DNA of 64,000 nucleotides, taken from Larus michahellis (Eukaryota > Chordata > Aves > Charadriiformes > Laridae). Both the position numbers and the translations under genes were made by a program. Below the pieces are notes generated by a model. That model was not told the origin of the DNA. It worked only from the letters and a program-made list of their open reading frames with translations, and made no database searches. Where the stretch lies: positions 89,822,215 to 89,886,214 of the forward strand of contig NC_133896.1 in assembly GCF_964199755.1 (NCBI RefSeq). The letters are read 5' to 3'. Of this stretch, positions 33,504-48,000 are shown piece after piece; positions within the stretch are counted from its first letter, which is position 1, and each line of letters opens with the position of its first letter.

Positions 33504-36500
33504 CTTTGGAAAAGAAAGGAAAGCTTTAAAGAAGACAGGTTATCTGCAAAGCTGTACTGCTATGCAGTACTTCTGAGATTTCATGTCTTGTGGCGTTTCA
33601 TAAGCAGCCATGGAAGAACTGACATGGAAAAAACAGTGTGTGCCTTGGTAAGTAGAAGAGGAAGGAAGGCAAAATAATGGAGGAAAACCATAAAAGCTCA
33701 CCCAAAGAAAAAGGTCTATGATAACTCTTGCCAGTTGTTTTTCAAAGAAAAAACACCTCTGCAATTAAAGTATTTTTGCACTGTTGTTAAAGGGAAAACT
33801 CAATGCCTTATCTGTTGTTCTTCCTTTAAGAGAGTAAGGTATAAAGAGCAGCATGTCTAAAGAATCTAAATCAACATTTAGCTATTTAAATCTAGTCCTG
33901 GGATCTAGTTTTCAAAATTGAATACTTTAACTGATGTAACGCAATCTGTGTTGCTAATAAGACTATATTGCGATCACATTGAATCTTACAGTAGTGGAAC
34001 TCAGGTGAGGAACCCAAATCATGCCTAAAACCAACATCCTCAAGTAAAACTGATTTAAGCGCTTCATGACACAACAAGCTCCACTAGCCTAAATCTATGG
34101 ACCTCAGATAGGAAGAGAAACTCAGCCCTTCTGCAGTAGATGTTTTTAAGCGCTACATTTACTTGCACGAAGAGAAATATATAAAAATGCTTTTTTTATC
34201 AACACAGACAAAAATGTACACCAACTTGCTTATATGTCTAAAAACATACTGCAGGGGGATGCTTACTGCCAACTGAAGTCTCATGTTTCCTTCAAAGTAG
34301 TAGTATAAGAAGGATGTTGTTGTATTAGAGGGTTTGCAATAACCAATCTTGCTTTCCTTCTATTGTTCCGCCATTTTCATCAGGCTCAAATTTGGAAACC
34401 TAAAAGATATAATCATTCTGTTTTTCTTTAGTTGTTCTGGTACTTTCCTTGTGTGCCTGTCATAGCTTTGCATCTCTGACTTAGATTGCTGCAACAGCAT
34501 GAATATATTGTGCCTTTGAGAAAACAGTAGTCAGCCAGAGACGTATAGAGTCTGGACCTAGTTTTCATATGTTTACTTTTGAGGTCCACTCAAGCATAGC
34601 TAAATAGCAGCTAACCAACTGGCTTGAAAGACCAGAACTGTGGTATTTGAGCTCTTGGAAAAGCTCTCAGATTTGCTAGAGCTTCAGGGTAGGTTCACAC
34701 ACTGAGAAATACCTTTTTTGGATGCCAGTGCTTGAAAACTGGGCTCAGTACACTGTGGGGTTTTATGAAAACAGTAAAAAATTTGCCCTTGGATCACAGT
34801 TACTCAGAGAGCTAGGTCCAATTTTCAGAAATTAGTTGGGAACATGACATCCTAAGTGCCAAAAAGAGGAAGTTCTGATAGTGGCCATAGACTCCTAAGT
34901 CATTCAGATGCCTCTGAAGATGCTGCTCGGCTCCTGTCAGGAGGGTGTACAAAAAGAAAGCCCCGTTGAATTACAAAGAAGAGCAGAGCAATGCTCAGGT
35001 CTGGTAACTGATTTTACGAGTCACTCTTGGTAGCTAACGCAGGTCAAAATTTACTGTGGGAAATAGTAAGTATTTAAGATGTCAAAGTGCAGCCAGCAAC
35101 TTCTCTGGAATCCAGTCATGCTTTTTTTCTGAGCAAATGTGCTAAAACCATAGGCTTTGTTACTTCAGTGATTTGAAACAGTTAATTGTCAAAATGTCTG
35201 TGGTGAACATAAAGCCAAAAGTATTTCCACTTCAAAAACTTCACAAACAAAAATCCATAAAATTAACTTCTCCATTAAATTAAGCATTATTTATGTTGAA
35301 CATGTTTTTGTTTACATGCATTATCACCCTTCTGAAGCTTTCCCATATGTTTGCAGCTTATTATGTACACCTGACTACACAAACTAAGAATAATTGATTA
35401 CACCTAGCTAACAATTAGAGTTCATCTTAGGGTTTTTTTAATGTTTGGTTACTTGAAACAGGTTCCTGCAGCTGTCAGGAATGTATAAATCTTTGTCATA
35501 GACATCAAGCAGACAGCTATAAATGAAGACTTAAAGGTGAAATTAAATTAAAAACAAAGAAAAGAACAGCGAACTTTTTGAAGAGAAATAAAGGAATCAT
35601 GAATGCAGACCTTTAGGAATCAGGGAGAAGACTTAAAAGTTGTATTATACATAGGCTATTAAATATATGGCATATCTTTATTAATAATAAACAGGTTACT
35701 AATGAAATGGTCAATAATAGCTGTTTTAACCTTTTTTTTTTCCTCATCCTGTGTGAACCTCCTGCATATCCCTGACCTGGTTTCATCCCAAAGCACTACT
35801 CTAAAACAGAAAAAAAAAATCCTCAGATTTTTGTTACGTGCCTAACTGACTTAGAAACACAAAGTCCATTAACTCTTAATGGTGCTTCTGCATCTAAATC
35901 ATGCAGGCAATTTTAAATATATCTAATAATGTAGTATTAATTACTGTGCACTCTTTCGAAGCGAGGGAAGGAGAAAGCAGCACAGAAAAAGGATGATGGA
36001 CAGAATTTAGGCGGCCTTGCTGGAGAAAAAAAGAGGAATTTGCAAGAGCACTGATTGCTATTTACGATCATTAGGAACAGCTCTAGTGATGCTGTCCAAG
36101 ATCAGAGCAACAGTAATTAGCTTTCTGGTTAAAATAATTGCCTGGGAGGGTCAAGAAGGATCCTGTCTCCCAAAATGTCTGTGGACAGAGCTACACAATA
36201 AGGAGGCTCTGTAAGTTAGGCAGAGTGCTCATTTCTTTTGAAGCGTCATGTATTTGTTGCCATGGGGGGTGTCAGGGAGACCAACAGCTGATGCCCTCAG
36301 GCAGAAGGTTCTGTGCCTGAGCCATCTATTAATGCATCAATGAGAAAAAGACAAAGAAACTGCAACTTTTTTAAAAGAAAATCCCTGGAGGATGGTAGGA
36401 GCTCAAAAATTAAAAAAAAAAAAGAGAACAAACACTGAGACATGGGGATGAGGGGAATTCACGTTACCCCATGTAATGTCAGTGGAGATGAGCAGCTCTT

Positions 36501-38111
36501 CCTCAGAATTACTACAATTATTAAATTACTTTTCAATTATTAAATTTACTATTAAATTTATTATTAAAGCATGCCCGTTGAGTGCCAGCTCTGCAGTACT
36601 CACTAGAGGTTCCCCTCCCTCTGCTGATGGCAGAGGATCTGCCTGGAGAGGCCTGGTAGATAAATTAGCAAGGTGGCTGAAACCAGGTGGTGCAAGCCCC
36701 TCTCGCCACCTTCCAACACTGGGTTTCAAGTGCTAGCTACAGGGATATTCTTTGGATCAGCCGAAGGTTGGATTTCTTTACAGCTGATCAGCTGGTTTTA
36801 AAAACAGCTTTAAAAGTGCTGAAAAAGCTTCTCAAAGAGTTTTAAATATGACTTATAACTAAAACTGTATCAAAGACCCAGTGTCGTGCCTTGGATCCTA
36901 ACAGCAATTATCCCCAATTATCAACCATTTGTAGTTGGTATCTCAAGGTCTAAAACAATTAATTTCTGCCATCTACTTTTACACGGCATGGCATGAGACT
37001 CCACTTAGGTGAAGTAACAAAACACACGCCTTTACTGTGAGAAACCGTGCTCACAAAGAAGCCCTTTCCCCCAGGATTAGTGGCCAGTGGAATGCAAACA
37101 TGTCTTTCGAAAGAAAACAACAAAACACAAACCCTTTAGATACTTCCTCCTCCAAGCTCTGAAAGAGAAGAAAGGGTGGAAGACAAGAGGGCCTTAGCTT
37201 CAGGAAATTGGGGAATCTAAAGGTTAAAAGAAACCAACTGCCTCTATTTCACACAAAGCACTCTTCCGCAGTAAGACTCAGCAGAACACTTAAAGACATG
37301 CTTCACTTTCATGTCCATTTATTAAACCAGTGAGAGTTAAACACATAGTTACATTAAATATAGCTTCCTATATGTAAAATACATTGAAAAACATGTTAAA
37401 AGCTTTAAGTCTTGACTGAATCTGGACAATTTTCTGTGATTATATTATTTCTGTAACACAGATAATTTCACTGTTATCTATGAATACAAGAAATTTCTCA
37501 TGGCCTTTATATCACCTATATTAATATTTGCAAAACACAAATGCAAAACTATTTCTTGCTGATGTGTTAGTGTTGCCAGATTGTATTAAAGATAGGCAAC
37601 TCACTTGCTCTGTCCAAAGAACAGGCAAAGAATGGCAACATTTGGGTTTGTGAGGCAGAAGATGCACCAAGTCAGTAGGATGAGGAAAAATACAGACTGG
37701 GTACTTGTTGGTGGGGGAATGCTGCTGCAAGTGAGGGAGAAAGACAGTGCTAAAAAAATAAGATCCCAATCCTGCATTTCTTTTCAAGCAGGCTCCATGC
37801 TTTAAATCTAGTAATTTCACCAGTGGCTGAGTGGATAGATGCACAGGAAAACTAGACTTGGCTTATTTATAAAGCTAATCAAGGCTCTATGTGTTAAGGC
37901 TTTATTTTTTAAGCCATTATTTAATTTCCTACCATTGAGCACAGGTAATCATGAAACATAAAACTGAGCTGAAGTCCTGGTGCTGCTGAAATCAGTACAG
38001 ATGTTACTTTTGACTTTTCTAAGTCAGCATTGCACTCTCTGTCGAAGGAGAGCCATCAGTTACTGTATAATCATCTGACATACACAGCTAAGAACACTAG
38101 TATTTTCTTAC
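33504..38111 (-). other. MPPED1 intron
   Basis: A 4.6-kb intron with a strong GTAAGA donor at 38111. AT-rich throughout. No repeat family or exon was recognised; short frames in it are unremarkable. Confidence 0.85.
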
Positions 38112-38227
38112 CGAGAGGTGGTCCATGTGTTATAAGAATATCTATTCCATCTGGAATAAGGTTCCATTTCTCTAATAGTGCTTGGCCTCGCGGAAGATTA
38201 AAGCCCCAGCCATAAAACCAAGGTTGC
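38112..38227 (-). CDS. MPPED1: MPPED1 exon with the THGPP motif
   Basis: The 116-base exon after acceptor TTGGCAG completes a split Trp codon. It reads QPWFYGWGFNLPRGQALLEK, then WNLIPDGIDILITHGPPL and one base of Gly before GTAAGA. THGPP is the fourth metallophosphoesterase motif; its His binds the second metal ion. The W(Q)PWFYGWGFNLPRG segment near the active site is a signature of the MPPED1/MPPED2 group. QALLEKWNLIPDG fits MPPED1 better than MPPED2. All phases agree with the neighbouring exons. Confidence 0.96.
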
Positions 38228-41200
38228 CTGCCAAGAGAGGAGGAGAATGTCTTCAATGCTACTTCCATGTACTGGTTATCTAATTAAAATACGGAGATTG
38301 ACTCTCTACTAGCATGGAATTTGGAGGTACAAATAGCATTCATTTTCTTCTTTTTGTGCACAGTAAAACCTTCTTTCCATACAACCAGTGTTATTTAACT
38401 TGTGTGGCAAATCAGTGCAGTCCTTACCACTTTCAGTAGGCAGCATACAGTAATATATTCACAGTATTCCCCTGACTAGGTGAAAAGTAACTTTTACAAG
38501 ACCTGGATATCAAGATCCCCATATATGGATTAGCATGCTGGACTCCCACCACATCTAGAAGAACACCTGTCTCAGATACCTTGGTACGGATATATGTTTC
38601 ACATTGGCTCCCGTCACGTTTGGCCCTTAGCCTATGACCATCTGGGCAAGGACAGACCCTGGCACAACGACAGATCCCGCTCCAAAGTTGGAGACATCAT
38701 CTATGCTGTTTTGTTTCCCTAATTGGAAGCACCCCATCAGAACAAGAACACTGCTTCTTTTCTTACATATGATTTTCTTCTGTCCTCTGGTGTGTTGACT
38801 TGCTTTTAAGTAAGACTTTCCATATTCAGGATTTCTTATCAGATGGGCATTTACATTTTTTAAAACATATTTATGGAGCAGCTCATCATGGAGCAGTGGG
38901 ACTGTAACACTGCCAGTCAGAACACAATTTATCCATATCTTGCTGTCCCATTGATTAAAAAACTGTATTTCACAGCAATTATATCACAGTGGTAAATTAT
39001 GTCTTGCTGACTACGCTCTAATTCTAGGTCATAAAATTGATGGGTTAGTTTTAGGTTGGAATTTTTTTATAATTTTTTGACTGACGTGTTCTGGCCATAT
39101 CCACATTTGGAGAACAGCAAATAGACTGCCATGATTTAATAAGGTTTATGATAATTGCAGCCTTAGCATTTATAAATACATACACATCAACCACGGTTCC
39201 CTTTGAGATGTTACTTTGTTGAGGAAAGCTTTACACTCCCTCACCGCATTAAAAGACAGAAAGAATTCTTTCAAACAAATTCTCTGAATTCCACTTTACA
39301 TCATGTATGGCAAAGACAAAAGAAAATGCCCATAAAGCTACTACTCATCCTCTTCCATTACTGATGCTTGACTAACATTTCAAAAATTAACACGTCTGCA
39401 AACTTCATGATGATATATTTCCCACTTTTCCTTTTGGAATGCTGTAAAGCACATGTCTATTGAAAACAGCTTAAAAAATAGAGCTTGCTAAAATATAAAG
39501 GGATGTGGCTTACCCGAGGGAAGAAAAGAAAATTCTGCTACAAGGAAAGGAAGAAGGGAGCTTTGCAGATTGTTTCCTGCCTTTCTTCCACAGACGAAAA
39601 AAGCCTCAACCTTTCTGGAGAGATGACTGAAAAGCTTTCTGTGTCCATGTCTAAGAGCTCATTTCCTAGCTCTTCATCACACAGCACCCTGGATAACCAG
39701 GGTCTGGATAAACAGGTGTCCCAGGAAAAAAAAAAAAAGGTGAAACTTTGTACATCTGCCACTGGGACCAGAAATACATCCCAGCCTCCAGAAGCTGTGA
39801 TGAGGGAGGTGAGGAAGGTGTGTGAAGAAGAGATGCTAATAGCAGTAGCAATGAAGTGGGTTGCTCAGACCAGGGCAGCTGGCTGAGATAAAGACGTTAC
39901 CCCTATATCAGGGATACAAAATGCTTTTCTGGTTGCATGTTCATGTCCTGGGAGCCTTTCTTCATAGGAAGAGCAGCACCTGGCTCAAAGGTACATGTCT
40001 TCTCACCTTCCTACTGCTGGTGTGGTAACTCATGGTCTAGTTACTGGTTTTGTTTTGTGGTAAGTTACCAGCGATGCTCCTGTATAACACTGTTACGCAG
40101 AACCAAACCACAGTCTGTGGAGTTTGATCAGCCTGCCTTTACGTTCAGCTCACCATTGACAGAATGGGAAGGAATGTCCTGAAAATAAACAAACTGAAGT
40201 CTATGAAGTGCTCACCTGCTACAGAAGTGGAAGGCTTTATAGAAATACACAGAGGTTAGGCCTTTTCTAAACTTTCATTCCATCCTTGCCTTGGGACCGC
40301 GTTCCACACCTTACAAGTGTCTTTCTCCACCAAGATGAAAATATTCAACTGTTTGGCAAACTGTCTTTAGGCCCAGAGCAAGTTTTTCAGGAGCAAGATC
40401 TCATCGACAGAAACTACTGGCAAGGGCAAACACGAGGGAAACGAAGTGTAGGCATAGTAAATCACACCTTTAAAGCCACTGACCAATCCAGTGAATACAG
40501 GCCACCCCTGGTGCTGCTGGGCAAGGACAGGATTGTCCCCAGGTCCTCGGTGGGAAGCGAGGCGAGGTGCCGTCCCACCCCGCAGGTGTTTGCCAGACCC
40601 AGCAGAAGGGGCCGTGGCCACTCTGCGCCCGAAGAAAGAAACCAAGGGGAAAGATCAATATTTGCCCAAGAAGAAAAGGACAAAAACCTATGGAATAATT
40701 GTTTTAAGGACACAATGAAGCATGTATAAAGAGAAATAAACGTGACTGTCACAGGTCTCGCCAGAAGTCAGCTTAATCCTGCTGAAATCCAAATGACCAC
40801 GAATGGCATATGCAGCTGCGAGAGCCGCTGCCTGCCTCTACCAGGGCTAGCCTGTACACGGCCACTTCTTAAAAAGCCAGTTTCCCCTTATGAATAGGCA
40901 TGATCTGCTTATTAAGACAAGAAGCACTTTCCCCCGTCCCTCCCTCCCTCCCTCCTTTGTGGTGACTGCAGCTCGCAGCCACCCGAGCGCGGGGCTGGTA
41001 AGTTATGCATGCTGGAGCTGTTCTTTTGTGAAGGGGAGATGTTACAACTTGTGTGATTTGCCATTATGCTGTCTTTTGTGACAATCCCGAGATGGAAAGA
41101 AATGTCTGGAATATTTCTGGCAAAAAAAAAAAATATATACCTGAAGTCCAAGAAAGGATTCAGGGGAGGATGTTGGTGTGCTTTACAGCTGAGAGAAGAA

Positions 41201-41761
41201 AGACAAATCATACACTTCAGTGCCCCCACCCCCAAAGCAAAACCATCTTTGTACGCACATGGGGATTTTACAAATCTCCAAGTCCCTTGTTCTGAAAATT
41301 TATTGCAAAACAGCCATCAAAGTTTCCGAGCAGGGGAAAAAAAAACCTTTTCTAATACCGAGTAACAAGTCTGTGACCTGGATATCATGCAAACACAACT
41401 CTGTCTAACATTTCCATTTATGATGAAACCTGAAAGCAAAGTTAAAGTCTTCATATCAAGCATCAGATTTCTGGATCCCCAGTTACTGCTTGCTCAGGGA
41501 AAGTGTAATTTTTTATAAAATACTTTTCAATAATGTTTTACATTTTACAAAGAAAATACTGCCATGTATGTTCTATAAGAGAAAAGTCTGCTGTTTTCAA
41601 AATACCCCCAGCAAAATGTATTTGGCAATTAAAGACATACATCATGAATGTATTTCACCTCTGAAGAGAAGCGCTCGTGTGTAGAAATGTACTTTGATTT
41701 AGGTCTTATCTTCTTAAAGTGAACAGTTTCAGTGTCTCCACACACTACTGAAATTCAATGG

Positions 41762-41777
41762 TATTATTATTATTATG
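41762..41777. repeat. (ATT)5 microsatellite
   Basis: Five ATT units in a row, flanked by further A/T-rich imperfect repeats. Confidence 0.85.
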
Positions 41778-42022
41778 ATAAGAATAATGATTGTCTACAT
41801 ATAAGACTCTAGGGGGAAAATATATTGGAAGTGAATTTGTTTACAGCACAATTAACCTTATGTTAAAAACATATGAACAAGTTTTGCAGGTCAAATAATC
41901 TACCATACAAAAAGGGCTGAATTATCAGAATTTGTGCTAGCAATCGGATGTTGCTTTATGTACTGAATTTCTATCTTTCTGTTCTAAAGTAACCATTGGA
42001 ATAATTTTCTTACAGAATGATA

Positions 42023-42044
42023 GTTGCTATGACAACCATAGCAA
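42023..42044. promoter_or_regulatory. RFX X-box with an extra inverted half site
   Basis: GTTGCTATGACAAC (42023-42036) fits the X-box pattern RYYNYY-N2-RRNRAC at every fixed position. TTGCTATG (42024-42031) and CATAGCAA (42037-42044) also form a perfect inverted repeat around a 5-base spacer. RFX factors bind such sites, often in ciliary or neural genes. Binding here is inferred. Confidence 0.4.
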
Positions 42045-45000
42045 ATTTTCCTTTTCTGAAACAGATGTCTCATTTAGTTGAAAATTAGAATGTGAAAAAC
42101 CCATGGGAAAAATTAATTCAAACTTTAACAGAACACTGACTACAATGTAATCTCTTATAGGTTAACCCCTTAACATCTTTCTGCACTCTTATAGTAACCT
42201 TCTCATAAATTCTAATTAAACCAGTTTAACCTCCTAGGAATGACCTTCTTAGCTATCATTAGTGCTTTAGTTGTCTTTGAAAGGTGCATTTCTGATATGA
42301 TAATAACAGAAAAAAGTCATACAAAAAAAAAGTGGTCAAACATATTACCGCCTTAATTATTTATTAGTTTTTCTTCTTCTATTCAGCTAGTACTGGAAAG
42401 AGCTACCATGTAGTCCAAGAATTCTTTTGTCATTTAAATGGGGCATAACTTAGTTTTACATGTGATTTACTGTAAAGGGCCGTGACGCACTACACAGATT
42501 TGACCTGTAATTTACGTGAAAATTGAAGGTTTTCAGTTTTCAGACCACTGGTACCCGTCTCAATCTGCTCAGCAGACGTACAAAAAGGGGACACAAAAAA
42601 GGACACTTGACTGGGGAAAACTATCAACGCGCATGGATTTTTCTGTTACAAGCAATGAGAGAGTGAAATCTGATTCTCCATTACCTTGATTCAATTTAAA
42701 CGTTTTAAGTTAAAGAATGGATTCCTTCCTCTCTGTACACTTACCAGCTCAAGGGGAACCCCCCCAGCACTTGGTCATCGGCTACAGATGAACACGGCAG
42801 GCAGCCAGCAGGCAGGCAAAGAAATATTCCCACCACAGCACTGCCCATAGTGCTTACAGGGTGTCAGCTACCACGAGAACTTCAGGATTGCAAGATTTAC
42901 TGCATCAGCTGCACCTGGGTTGTCCCGCTGAATAAGGCAAACCCTGCCACCAGTAGGCACGCAATTACTCTCTGACTTCAAGGGAAAACTCCCCTGCGTA
43001 GTCCAGTACCCGCAGAGAGCTATGGACGGTAACTGACTGAATAGCCATTAGCCTCTCAAAGGGATTGGTGGGCAACATCTTGCAAACATCTTAGTAGCAA
43101 AAAATACAGAACTAAAACACAATGCACAGATCACTGTACCTCCTGATTTCTATTAAGTTTCCTACAGAAATCTTTTTTGCAGCTGAAAGGCAAATTCTCT
43201 CACTAGAATTCCTTTGCTTACAAAATAAATTTCAAAGGTTCACAAACACATATAACTTGCTCCTGTCTTTCCTCCACAACAATTGACATTTTTCTCCGAT
43301 AGGAAAATGAACAGATATTGGCTGGTGACTGTGAAGAACCTCAGTAGGAAAAGAATGGACCGAAACAGTCTTCTCATTTCTGCTCCCCTTCCTGACAATT
43401 GTAGGGTCACATATATTGAATATTTAGAAGATTGGACTATGCTTGCTGAAAGTCATACTGGCATATGTGACCGGTCATGGAGCACCAAAAAGCAGTTAGA
43501 TTCAGTGGTGGCAATCACAGGTAAAATTCCAACACATCCTGATTCCCAGCCCAAGAAATCTCACTTTTGGACATTTAAGTCTGATTTTTTCTGGACTAGA
43601 TTTAATCTTATTATTATAACTAGCTACAGTCCTGTGAACACAGGTATACAGTACTATATACACTGTATACCTTCCTTGTCTGCCTGGTGTTCACATCCTT
43701 CAGGTGTTCATATTTTTATGTTCCCCACCACTGTGATAGCTGAATTTACCCAATCTCTTTAATTGCCTTTTTAGCCTATCCACAGCAACTAACTAAACAG
43801 TTTACTGAGCATTTCTACTGCTTTTTACTCAATTTTATCCACAAGTAAGGATTCATAGAAGTTCAATTTTTTTTTTTGTGGGGTATTAGCTGTTTCTACA
43901 TCTAAAGTAGTTGTGAAATAACACTCATCTTTCTGTCTTTTCTTCCTCGCATTCAAGAGGACCGTCCAAAGCAGGCAGGAAACTAGCTATTAAGCCATTA
44001 GTGCCCAAAAGGACTGGCAGGGCACTCTTTGTTTATAGGCTTTGAAATACCATTCAACATCTTGGCATTTGAGCATTTTAACAGCATAACTGAGATTTAC
44101 AGAAAGAAGTTTTGAGGAGTATAAGGAGAAGTATTATGACTAGCTTCAATGTGAGAGAGACAAGGGTAGCGCGATTTTAGAGAAGAGGTACGAAAGCAGT
44201 GTACAGAAGGAATTAAATTATGCAAAAAAGAAACTTAGGTTCACTCATTCATAATACTGGAACCAGGGATTTTTTAATGAAAGCTAAGGCCTTATACTTA
44301 AAATTAATAAATGCAAATAATGGTTAATCTCATCTAAGATTATCCCCTGGAACACATGGCCACGAAGTACAGCTCAGCAGGTGGAATGGAGAAAGCAGAA
44401 GGAAGGGGAATGTAGGCGCTAAGACACTAAAAGGCTTGCACAGCATTATTTGGGAGGCTGTAGTGAGCAGCAAATTGAACTGACCTTCTACCAGTCTGAC
44501 GGCCACAACAGACAACATTTCTTGCATGGGGAAGTTTGCTGTGTTCTTGCTTTTTTGCCTTGCTTGCTTTGCATCCAAGGTTGTCATTCTTGGAACTCTG
44601 AATCAAATTATTGTTTTCACAAAAGGAAAGGAGGGTAAAAACCAGAATATGGCCCTTCGTCAGTAATTATTTCTTTTGCAATTCGAGTTACACAAGAAAT
44701 CATTCATCTTTTATTTAGTAAAGGATTTCATACATCTCTGACTGGAAAGAAGAAAGGATGAGCTGTGACTAATAGGAACTGATCATTTCTACACATTAAT
44801 CTGTTATAAAACAATGGAAAATAAAATGAAATCTACTTTATCTTCATAACAAGAAAACAGAAGATAACAGGTAAGGAGAAAAGTTAATGAAAGCCTGAAT
44901 TTAAAACACACCAGCACCAAATGCAAATAGTTTATTTAATTCTGCTGGAAGCCAAATGATAATATCCCATCTGATATTTTTAAAAAATAATAAAATAAAC

Positions 45001-48000
45001 CCAACAAACAAACTTAAAAGCTAATTTGGAATAATTAACCAAGAGACTCAGTGCTGAGGGTACAGATGTAGAAATGTACAGACTTTCAGTACAGTCTTAT
45101 GGGTTTAATACAGGGCTAAGGTGCCGAACTCCTGATGTCTCCGAGTCTCTTCCCTCAGTCTCTCTCGTTCTCAGTATGTAAAAATATAGGTACAGCCAGG
45201 TTACGCAGGCGGTACTTCAGATAGCTGATAGCGACAGAAAGAAAAAGGGTTAAGAGAAAAGAGGAGTTAACAGCCCCTCTGTCCGCATTACAGTCACCAT
45301 CTAATTTTAAATGTAAAACCTGCCAGGAATGGGCCAATCAGTAAGGAAAAGTCATTTGAGGCCCATCTATGCATGGCATCTTTACAGTTTCTCACTATCA
45401 AATGACCAGACAGCTAAAGAAAAAGAATGTTCTTCCACACATCCAGCTAGTTAGTGTTTACTGTAGCCCTCTAAGACTTTGCTGAAGTTCGCTAACAGAG
45501 GAGATGGAATATGCCTTCAAATAGAGATGCTATACTTGTGGGGTTTTTTATGATGCAGGTCCTGGAGGGACTCTCCTAGATGAAACACGACTAGAATAAG
45601 TAGGATGTGTAATAGGTGCACTGAGAATTGATAAAAATGGCCCTCACAGTAGCCACTTCTCAGTTTAGTAAATCACCAGGTTTACATTCTTTTCTCAAAA
45701 TATCAGGAGTAATTAGGCCATATGGACTAACTGTCTGCCAGTTCTTTTTTTTTTCTTTTTTTTGTGTTTTTACCTTTTTTTTCTTAGAAAATTCAAAGCC
45801 ATTTTGAGTTAAACAAGCATGAAAATGCTTCCAAAACTAATAAATTAATACAGCACGTGTGCATATAAGCAGAAAGTGTATTATTTTTAACATTTTCAAT
45901 CTAGCAACAGATGAACTTACTTCTTGTTCAATAAAGCACATACTGATCCTTCATATGCCGTGTTTCTACCTGAAGTGAACAACACCCAAGCAATCCTAAA
46001 TTCCACATTCATGTTTTCCTGCAGTCCTAAATTCACCCCACAGTACAGTGGTGGAAACCAACTGCTGCAACATAACTTTCTACACCAAAAAGGTACAACT
46101 TTTAACACCTGGATGCTCATTCAAGTAGCTAGGAATTCTGCGATAATCTTAAAAATCTTAAAAAACCCATATACTTTTCTGATGTTAAATATGTAATCAG
46201 AAAGATCTGTGAAGCACAGGTGCAGCCCCCTGTTTTAATATTGGTTCCAATTTATTCCGATTTCTTACTGGGGAAGAAAATCCTCATATTAAGCAATGCT
46301 AATTTATGAAATAAAATTAATTCATGAACAACAAATCCAAAGGAAGTGTTCTGATGTTAAACAGCTTCACAACAAGTGGTAAATTACTTTTTCCCTTAAA
46401 ATCTGTCCAGGGAAAAGAAAGAGAACTCAGATAACTGTGTTACAATTAGTTCTTGTGATGGTGGCTCTATTTACAGTTCTTCGCATAGAGCACAACGTAA
46501 AGTCACCATCTACTTCTTGATGTAGTAACACATCTACTGTGTAAAAAACAAGGGAAAATGCATAGATGCAAGCTACCGTGAAGCAGGGAAGCTGATTCTC
46601 ACCAGGTGTAAACAGCTCAAAAGCCGGTGGAGCCCTGCCAATTTACTCCAGCTGAGAATCAGCTCCATGTAGATCCGCTCCAAACTAGTTAGCTATTTGT
46701 GTTTTTCTTGGAATATCGCCAAAGGGCTCATCGCAGTACCCAACTGTGTTTACATCTTTGAAACATCCTGAAATTGCTGCTGTCTGAGACTACAGCCCAG
46801 ACTACAGATAGAGCTGGTAGTCCTTTTGTTCAAGAAAAAACAGGGAAAAAAAGCACCAAAACAACAAAAAAAGCACTTTAAACTTTAAAACCAGCGCTGT
46901 CTCATAAAATTAAACTTTCAAGCAAATGTGAAAAATAAAGAGAAAACTGCTGTGGGGGATTGCAATTTCACTCTTGTGGTTTATGAACTGCAGGAAAGTG
47001 AAGCCAATTCCCTGTAGTGAGATTACAGGTCTCCTCTTCTATAGGTCTTAAATTAAAAACCAGCTGAATCCAAAGTGAGCTAGTTTACTGGATCAGAAGA
47101 TTCAATTATTTCTGCTAAGTAACTGAATGTGAACTACTTCCTTTTAATAATACACAACTAATAATTACTGCCCAAGAAAGGACTTTTTTTCTACCAAGCT
47201 AATTAAACTAAAGCAATATATTCTTTGCCTGCTCTCAAATTTAACTAAAGCTAGAAACATCGCAACAAAACAAGTAAATTCAAATCCCCACTCACATACA
47301 GAAATATAAAGCCACACAATGTGTTCGGACATTACAAGAAACAGGACTTGCCAAAAAATGTTATGTGAAATCCCTGTAATTACTGGTCTGTATTCAGCAC
47401 ACATGCACACAAGGGCAGCGTAACGTCCTGCACGCTTGTACCAGACACAGTGGAAGAACACAACTGCAAAGTGGACGCAAAGCATCTTTGGCTTCAGTGA
47501 CTGAAGCTCAGTGACTGCAGAGCTCACTCTGCAAGAGGTCACTGTGAAACGTGTTAGAGAATTGATCCACACCCCTAATACACAAACGTGTACAACTAAG
47601 CAGCATGCAAAGGTGTTTGACTTACTGGTTTTTCTCTATTGTGACTATTCTAGGATTGAACTGTTCCAGGCTCCTCAGCCCTGGGCAACGTTGGGAAGAA
47701 ATTTTATTTGAGAGCAAACATTTTCTGGAACATTCGTTAACAAGAAAAGAGAAAATGGATACTCTAAACTGCTGTGACTTTAAAAAAAATCTTGTGGGAA
47801 ACTGAAAAATAAAGCACATAACAACTACAATTTACCACATTGGTCTGACTTTGATGATATTTAGAGGCTACAGATGTAGTTCAGTTTACATTTTCATTTG
47901 CTCACATACCTATTGCAGTTTAATTAGTTAATAATAGCTGTGTTCCTTTAATATGGTATAAAAAATTCTCAGAGTTTCAGAAATTTTTATTTTGTTCCAT

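Noticed and set aside
39485..39886. 133-codon plus-strand frame rich in Lys and Ser
   Set aside because: An A13-type run inside it and the absence of any domain make it a probable chance frame in an MPPED1 intron.
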